Positions 57,900 to 64,000 of a DNA stretch of 64,000 bases are shown one piece after another. Each line of letters begins with the position of its first letter. Position 1 is the first letter of the stretch. Origin of the DNA: Solea solea (Eukaryota > Chordata > Actinopteri > Pleuronectiformes > Soleidae); contig NC_081141.1 in NCBI RefSeq assembly GCF_958295425.1, positions 28,149,865-28,213,864 of the forward strand. Direction: 5' to 3'. Position numbers and translations under genes: made by a program. The notes beneath the pieces were generated by a model. That model was not told the origin of the DNA, did not search any database, and saw only the letters and a list, made by a program, of their open reading frames with translations.

Positions 57900-58760
57900 C
57901 CGTTTAGCTCCTAATACCAACAACAAACACTCCTTCTGTGCCGGCGCCCGGGCACGGAGCACAGTGAGCCGTCTATGAGAGAGGTCAGGACAACTCTTTA
58001 AGCGGACTCTGCCCATCTGGCCCCGCTGGTCGGCTTCCTCAGCAGGAGACTAAGTGGGACACGGGGACACAGATGCCCGACTGACACCGGACCACTCGCG
58101 GAGCCTCAGCTTCAGCAGTGAAGCACGTCCAGTGAGTTGTTTTCTTTTTAATTGAAATGTAATTATGTAAGAATGAGAGAAATGTAGTTGTGAGGTTAAC
58201 CACAGGACTCATCCCTTCATTTTTACAGGTGCGTCAGGACTACGCCTTTTTTCCGCGGTTGGTAAGAACCCGTGGAACCCGTGGCAGGAACAGGATCGCC
58301 GCGGAGGACGTGACAAGCCGACCGCCCACAGCCTCGCGTGACATCACCTTCAGATTAAAAACAACGGCCACTGCACCTGAGGCTAAACAGACAAACTTAA
58401 TGTGTCACCTCCTCTGAGCTGAGGCCTGATTCACGCCGCTCACGCACACGCACACGTCTCTACTTTTGAGTTTCAGCGTCTTACGTAATGTTCATGCGTC
58501 ACACGTGCAGTTCCCAGCAAACAAAGAAAGATGATGTTGAAACGACACCAGGATGATTACAAACACTGCACACTGAGATTATAATCAACATATAATGTGA
58601 GAAAAGTTGATGGTGTTTGCATTTGAAAGTTATGACAATTTACAAAAGTGTTTCTTTTGTAATAATGTGTAAAATGCACTCATCTGTTTTCCTGCACATT
58701 GTATTTATCTGTAAATGTTTTATTGAGTGACAATAAATAACACTAAATATCACGTCATCT
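57900..58760 (+). ncRNA. possible spliced non-coding transcript with mn1-like 3' end
   Basis: A GC-rich stretch is followed by a donor 'cca/gtgagt' (58132) and an acceptor 'tcatttttacag' (exon from 58229), then a second candidate donor 'ttg/gtaaga' (58261) and acceptor 'gagtttcag' (58476), and finally a terminal segment ending in AATAAA at 58732-58737. The segment ending there is homologous to the mn1 3' UTR end. No conserved protein frame is visible. A decayed tandem mn1 duplicate is the alternative. Model only, without transcript evidence. Confidence 0.2.
58636..58760 (+). pseudogene. diverged copy of the mn1 3' UTR terminus
   Basis: 58660-58728 aligns to 40762-40830 without gaps at 62 of 69 identical positions by eye (core 'tctgttttcctgca', 'atgttttattgagt'). 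Similarity continues through the polyA signal ('aataacactaaatatcacgt' here, 'aataacaataaatatgacgt' in mn1) and backwards to 'caatttacaaa'. No mn1 coding remnant, poly-A tail or target duplication was found beside it, so retroposition is not favoured. Confidence 0.75.
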
Positions 58761-58789
58761 TGTGTATCTTGTGACTGGGAAAATGTCTT

Positions 58790-58920
58790 CCTAATGGAAG
58801 GTTGTGGGAGTTTGAATCCCGGCTCTTCCAGTCTACAGTGTGTCCTTGGGCAAGACACTTAACGAATGTGTGAGTGAATGGGTGTGTATGGCAAAACTGT
58901 AGTGTAAAGAAGAGCTTTTT
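58790..58920 (+). repeat. tRNA-like SINE or dispersed repeat fragment
   Basis: 'gagtttgaatcccggctctt' resembles a polymerase III B box (GTTTGAATCC), followed by 'gtgtccttgggcaagacact' and 'taacgaatgtgtgagtgaat', phrases of a common teleost repeat. Not a functional tRNA: no acceptor stem or anticodon arm is discernible. Confidence 0.55.
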
Positions 58921-58952
58921 TCATGAGTAAACCAAGATATCTGATCGTTTCA

Positions 58953-59402
58953 GCTTCTTAAATGTGAATATTTTCTACTTTCTGTCATTTTTCAGCTTCT
59001 TAAATGTGAATATTTTCTGCTTTCTGTCATTTTTCAGCTTCTTAAATGTGAATATTTTCTGCTTTCTGTCATTTTTCAGCTTCTTAAATGTGAATATTTT
59101 CTACTTTGTGATTTTTCAGCTTCTTAAATGTGAATATTTTCTACTTTCTGTCATTTTTCAGCTTCTTAAATGTGAATATTTTCTACTTTCTGTCATTTTT
59201 CAGCTTCTTAAATGTGAATATTTTCTACTTTCTGTCATTTTTCAGCTTCTTAAATGTGAATATTTTCTACTTTGTGATTTTTCAGCTTCTTAAATGTGAA
59301 TATTTTCTACTTTCTGTCATTTTTCAGCTTCTTAAATGTGAATATTTTCTAGTTTCTGTCATTTTTCAGCTTCTTAAATGTGAATATTTTCTACTTTCTG
59401 TC
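58953..59402. repeat. 42-bp minisatellite with 166-bp higher-order period
   Basis: Eleven units starting 'gcttcttaaatgtgaatatt' lie at 58953, 58995, 59037, 59079, 59119, 59161, 59203, 59245, 59285, 59327 and 59369. Spacings are 42-42-42-40-42-42-42-40-42-42, so a 2-bp-shorter unit recurs every fourth copy. Long Phe/Leu-rich open frames here are artefacts of the repeat. Confidence 0.95.
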
Positions 59403-59409
59403 TCCAGCG

Positions 59410-61300
59410 CCACCAAAACTTTCCTGCGACATTTCAAGATCTTTTTTCTGATTCTCTTTGTTTCCATTTATATTTTCTTGTTCTTGTTTTTTTTGTTGTT
59501 TTTTTCTATAATGCGAGAATTGAAAATGTGCAACCCAAACACATGTGATGAAGGAGTCAGTTGTGGAAGTGGTTGGTGTTTGTGTGTGGGAGTGAACGTG
59601 TGGATGTGTGAGAGACAGTGGTGTGATGAACATGCATAATTGTGTGTGTGTGTGTATATGCCTGTATATTTATGAAGTGCTAGCTCAGACATTTAATTTG
59701 CCACAGCCGGGTGAATGTGCAGAGAGGCGTCTCGGTGGATGTGCGCTGTCACCACCCTCTCTGCCCTCCCCTCCTCCCTCCCTCTGCCTCCCAGCATTCC
59801 TTCTTCTCCACAACTTTCCCACCCTCCATTCTATCTTCTCCTCCTCCGCCCTCCTCCGCCCTCCCCCGCTCCCCAGTTCCTACACCTCATGCTGGGGCTA
59901 ATTTTAGAGCTTCTCCTCTGGATCCCATGCAGCTTCCAGCTGGAGGTGCCTCTCTTCCAACCCCATCCTGCCTCTGGAGCATCTCTTGTGGATGTGTGCT
60001 TCTCAGGAGGAACCTCCTCTGGGGCCATGGGAAGGTGTGCTGCAGGGAAGCAAAGGTGGAGCAGTGGAAAAGAAGGGGGGAGACGGATGAGCTCAACCGT
60101 GCCAAGATGCCATGGAAACAACAAAAATCCACCTATCATCAAATGCTTGATTTTCTTTCTTCGACTCTTTTAGCTGCTTCTCACTGGAAGAGTGAACGTT
60201 CTCCACACAGCAGCGTGAGCGGGCGTGCGATTGGCTGAGCGGAATCCCCCCGGCGATCTATTAGCAGTTTGTACGCTAAATAGTTTGGTGAACACGGTAA
60301 AACGTGACGCACAGGTGAACAAGAACACGCACAACAACAACATCGACACACCTGCGCGGCGCACACATCCAGTTTGGACTTCAAGTTTTATTCTGCAAAA
60401 CACAATATAGTAATATATATATACAAAAGGTCAAAGTAATGTAAGCAGGGGGATTTAAATATCAATACATCAAGACACTTTAAAATTCACTGATTTTAGT
60501 TTTTATTTAAGTTCTTTTCTGAATAATTGAATTTCTGGTCTCTATTTTTGACTTTTATTTGAGTTTTTTCCCCTCATTTTGTGAAAGCTTTAACGTGGCA
60601 ACAAACAAACTGATTCTGAGATTAAATAAATTAGCATTCGTACACTGAATCTAAAAAAAACACTGAAAACTTCTGTTGCCAATACATGAAACGGCCTTTT
60701 CAAAATAAAAGACAACAGTTAAACATACTACTATGTGAGTACCTTACCAAAATACTTGAAAACATGCACACATTTGCTTTTATCACACATTATGATGTAT
60801 TTAATGTGTATAACCTTTTTGTTTAACTTAAACGTTGAGGAAACAGTTTTGTTCCGTCACACACAGACAAACGATAAAAACTTCTAACCCAGAAAACACT
60901 GGAATTTCCTGGAATTTCCTGGAATTGTGTCCCTGACACATCATCGCTGTGCTTTTGTATCATAAACTGTCATTGAAATTTGACTTTGTTTAAAGCCGAC
61001 AACGATCTCAATGACGGCTGGAAAAAAAGCAGCATCAGAGGGAAGTTGTTGTGTTTTTTTGGACAGTGTCTCACTTTGTCGTCTGTCCGCCTGGATTTTC
61101 TTCCTTCTTCTTCTTCTTCTTCTTCTTGTCTTGTTGTTGTTGTTGTTGTTGTTGTTTTGTCCGAGTTTTCGGGGCCAAGTCCTCACATGTAAGCATCCAT
61201 TCAACTGCTTTAACAAGCCCGCTGGGGGCGTGAGCGGAGCGATCTGTGGGACACGGATCGGACCCGGCCAAGGGCACAAATCACAGTGAGGAGAGGAAGA
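59410..61300. other. intergenic, candidate regulatory block at 59.65-60.20 kb
   Basis: 'cctgtatatttatgaagtgc', 'cagacatttaatttgccaca', 'gctggggctaattttagagc', 'tgccaagatgccatggaaac' and 'tatcatcaaatgcttgattt' are complex unique sequence with TAAT cores, split by a CT-rich run (59,755-59,880). Open frames on both strands overlap but none resembles a protein. 60.4-61.0 kb is AT-rich; (TTC)n-(TTG)n lies at about 61,101-61,155. Confidence 0.3.
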
Positions 61301-61678
61301 GAGACCCTGACAGCACACTCTCCCCCCCCCTCTTCCTCCTCCTCCTCCTCCTCCTCTTTGCTCCTTGGTGGATTTTCCTGCTGCTCTGACTTGGCTTGTT
61401 AAGATGAATCTCCATGCTGAATGAGGGACGTGGACAGTTGTTCCTCGTGCTCGGAGCCGCTCTGAGCTGTGTGGAGAGCTGCTGGTGGGTCAGTGAGCCC
61501 CCGTGTGTGTGTGTGTGTGTGTGTGTGTCGCAGGGCTGTGATTCATCATGTGGTGGTCAGCCGGACTCAACAGGCGTAACCACAGCCGGCCACACCGGGC
61601 CGTGTGAGAGCATGCAGCAGTGAGGCATGGCTGCTCTGTACACACACAGCATCACTCCAAACACCCAGAGGACCACTG

Positions 61679-61709
<31 letters not shown>

Positions 61710-61934
61710 ACTGTACAATCCAGCCTTACACGTGTTAGCAACACTTTGACGACATTATTTCTCTTCAATTACTTTATTGGAACAAGCAACCAGAGAGTAC
61801 AGTATTCCTTTGGACAATGTCTTGTAGTAGAAGTAAGGTTTATCTCCAGATCATTGTCGCCTTGCCGGTTTTTGCACGTTACTGTGTGTTCATGCACAAA
61901 TGAACCGGAAAAACGTCATACAGATCTGACTATT

Positions 61935-62110
61935 TTAAACCTACACGGTTGGTGTAGTGGTGAGCACTCTTTGCCTTTGCAGCAAGAAGACCGCGGGTTC
62001 CTGCCTCGGTCAGAACCTCGAGGATGTTCTCCCCGTGTGTGCGTGGGTTTTCTGTCCTGAGATTGGCACGGCGACCCCCGCAAGCGGTGGTAGAAGATGG
62101 ATGGAATGAA
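61935..62110 (+). repeat. tRNA-like-headed dispersed teleost repeat, truncated
   Basis: It starts 'acggttggtgtagtggtgag', continues 'tgcagcaagaagaccgcggg', 'atgttctccccgtgtgtgcg' and ends 'ggtagaagatggatggaatg'. Same family as 45.28 kb, with the central part deleted. Confidence 0.7.
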
Positions 62111-63105
62111 ACCCTGACCTAAACCTGCATTATTGTACAACTTAATGTTCATTTAAACTTTTCGTCCATTCAAAAATGCCAAAGATGAATTTGTCGGACA
62201 TAAACGTGAAAAGCCAACAACAAAGCTAACAACTGTATGTTTGTGAACAGTTTCTTGTTCCTTGTCCACAGAAAGACACGTTCCCTCTACTGGAAGTGCT
62301 GCGTTATACTTGTGGATATCATCTGCTTCACAGTTGCCTTCAACCAAAACACAATTAACGTCCAATTAAGTGCACACTGTGTTTGAGTGTCTCTACTCTT
62401 TTCACACTTCTCTGTTACGAGGCTACAAATGTCCCCAAAAAACAAACAATAAAAGGAAGAACTGACTCTGGTCTAGATCTCCCGTCTCCCTTTGTGTTTT
62501 TGAACTTTGTTTGAAACCATCAGGTCTGCGGTTCAGTCTGGACGTGCGGAAACATTTTGAAAACAAATGTGCAGTTCACTTCATTCTCGCCCTGATTTTG
62601 TTCTGAAACCGTTGACGCTTCTCTTTCGTGGCACTTGTCTGAGACGAGAGACTTCTGACACGTGGCTTTATTTTTTGGTTTTATCTGGAAATGCAATTTT
62701 CCTTGAAGATGAAATGTAGCGTAGCTTCTTCAGAACACAAAGCATGTGTGAAGAGTCTGTGGAAAAATGTCGCTGTTGCCTCTTTAATGTCGTTCTCTTC
62801 CGTGTCTTTGCCTCGGGAGGAAGTTTCCTGTCGTGGCTGAGGCCTCAGGTTGCTAAGGAGAGAGTATTTCTATCCTCTCCTCCTCCTCCTCCTCTCCATC
62901 GCACCATCCCTCTCTCCCTCTCTCCCTCTCCGCTTGTCTCTTCTCCCCCTATGGATTGAGCTGAAGGACATGTCACCACAACAGGGCACTGGATGAGACA
63001 GGCCCACATCTTCTTCCTCCCTCCCTAAACCCCCCCCACCCCACTCACACTCACACTCTCTCTCTCCTTTCCCTTTTTTTTTATACCGTCCCTGCAAACA
63101 CAAAC
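62111..63105. other. intergenic, no gene seen
   Basis: Ordinary unique DNA, then CT-rich low-complexity sequence (62,875-62,950) and a C-run near 63,029-63,041. Confidence 0.6.
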
Positions 63106-63109
63106 ACAT

Positions 63110-63230
63110 AAACAAACTCAATTAGCTAATGACAGTGGCCGGGCCATTGGGTGGTCCTAATTAACGTTTACTGGCTGCCTGATGTCGGCTCTCAGGCAGT
63201 GATTAATAACTAGCCCCCCGCCCCCCCCCC
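63110..63230. promoter_or_regulatory. candidate mn1-flank enhancer block E with palindromes
   Basis: A compact unique block contains the 10-bp palindrome 'attagctaat' (63121-63130), 'tggccgggcca' (63136-63146), 'cctaattaacg' and an 8-bp inverted repeat 'ctgcctga'/'tcaggcag' (63175-63182, 63192-63199), then 'gtgattaataactag' and a C-run. Several homeodomain-type TAAT cores are present. Regulatory role inferred only. Confidence 0.4.
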
Positions 63231-64000
63231 CAGTCCCCCCTCCATCCATCCACCACTTCTCAAACACACACACAGGTTTGCACAGCTACCCTTCTGAGGA
63301 CACTCAGAAACAGACCATAACCAGATAATGTCATCCATTTTCTTCCTTTCACCACAACCTGTCTAGGCACATCTTTGAGTCTGGTTCTCGCTCCACTGTT
63401 GCCTCGTGTTTGCTCATTGCGTAAACTGTTGGGATTTTGTCTTCTCTTTATAATGTTTTAAAGGTTTCGGACCAGGTTTTGGCGTCAATCAGAACGGTAG
63501 CGAAAGACTTTTGCTTGATGATGTCGGGAACAACCGGTCCTGACTCTCAAATGGGAACATAATTTACAAAATTCACCCAATGGAAGAAGAGGTAAAACCT
63601 TAGTGATTAAGACCATCATTTTTGCAACCAGCAGTGTCGTCCCCTGGTGGTTCTTCAGTATATTCTTACTTCCTGGTTAGCTTTAAGTCGTTTGGTTTAG
63701 TTCTTGGAGAGCTGCGGCATAAAGAAACGTGGATTTCACCGGATTCAAAGAGTGTTGGGAACATTCTACTGTTATATACACGACATTAGTCTTGTCAGTT
63801 TTAGATATTTTAGTGCAAAAAAAGAGAGAATGTTACACAGTGTATCTTGAAAAGCTGTGACGGCTCAACATGTGCCAGCTGGAACCAAACCAACCCTGTT
63901 TCTTTTTCTCTTTTTCTTTTTTTATATATAAATACAAGGCAAACACTCCTGAGAGGTAGGAGCTGTAATATGATCATTAAATCCTCAGTGCTGTAAAACA
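63231..64000. other. intergenic, no gene seen
   Basis: Unique to AT-rich sequence up to the window edge. No recognisable exon, RNA gene or mobile element. Confidence 0.6.

Noticed and set aside
57736..58417. Mn1 coding remnant near the 3' UTR copy
   Set aside because: Searched by eye in all frames for [16 protein letters not shown] or other Mn1 landmarks; none found.
58964..59639. Phe/Leu-rich open frames resembling membrane segments
   Set aside because: Translation of the 42-bp minisatellite; no start or splice context and no homology.
61935..62010. tRNA-like start 'ggtgtagtggtgagcactct'
   Set aside because: It is the head of a dispersed SINE-like repeat; the full cloverleaf and anticodon arm are not present.
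1..64000. CRISPR arrays, operons, plasmid or viral genes
   Set aside because: No evenly spaced palindromic repeat/spacer structure and no prokaryotic or viral protein; the tandem repeats are eukaryotic micro- and minisatellites.

Overview
The window looks like nuclear DNA of a ray-finned (teleost) fish. The coding exons match vertebrate genes. Introns and intergenic DNA are AT-rich, full of (TG)n/(AC)n microsatellites and minisatellites, and carry teleost-style dispersed repeats (Tc1/mariner debris, hAT-like and other MITE-like elements, tRNA-like SINE fragments, LINE tails). I see no bacterial, plasmid or viral gene, no tRNA or rRNA gene and no CRISPR array.

Two protein-coding genes are supported, both on the + strand. 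(1) The 3' part of pitpnb (phosphatidylinositol transfer protein beta) occupies about 1-12,880. It has three shared coding exons (1970-2047, 6113-6223, 6737-6859), two alternative C-terminal coding exons (7284-7331 and 10165-10215) and a 3' UTR to about 12,880. The 5' half lies before the window. (2) mn1 (meningioma 1, a transcriptional co-regulator) has a GC-rich promoter and 5' UTR from about 19,900, a giant first coding exon (21110-24680), a 14.6-kb intron, a small second coding exon (39314-39528) and a 3' UTR to about 40,870. The predicted protein is 1261 aa. PITPNB and MN1 are also neighbours on human 22q12.1, so this is conserved synteny.

From 40,870 to 64,000 I find no protein-coding exon. 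This mn1-flanking desert holds minisatellites, degenerate repeats and several repeat-poor blocks that look like candidate regulatory elements (about 46.2-47.1, 52.8, 54.3-54.7, 59.7-60.2 and 63.1 kb), but I could not test conservation.

The most unusual observations are: a second, diverged copy of the polyadenylation end of the mn1 3' UTR at about 58.64-58.76 kb, 18 kb downstream of the gene (62 of 69 bases identical in the core), preceded by plausible splice sites; two alternative pitpnb C-termini that both lack the phosphorylatable Ser262 known from mammalian PITPbeta; a possible 5'-UTR intron in mn1 whose removal creates an uORF overlapping the mn1 start codon; polyQ tracts of Mn1 at positions different from the mammalian protein; and a higher-order minisatellite at 58.95-59.4 kb that seems to be amplified from part of a MITE.
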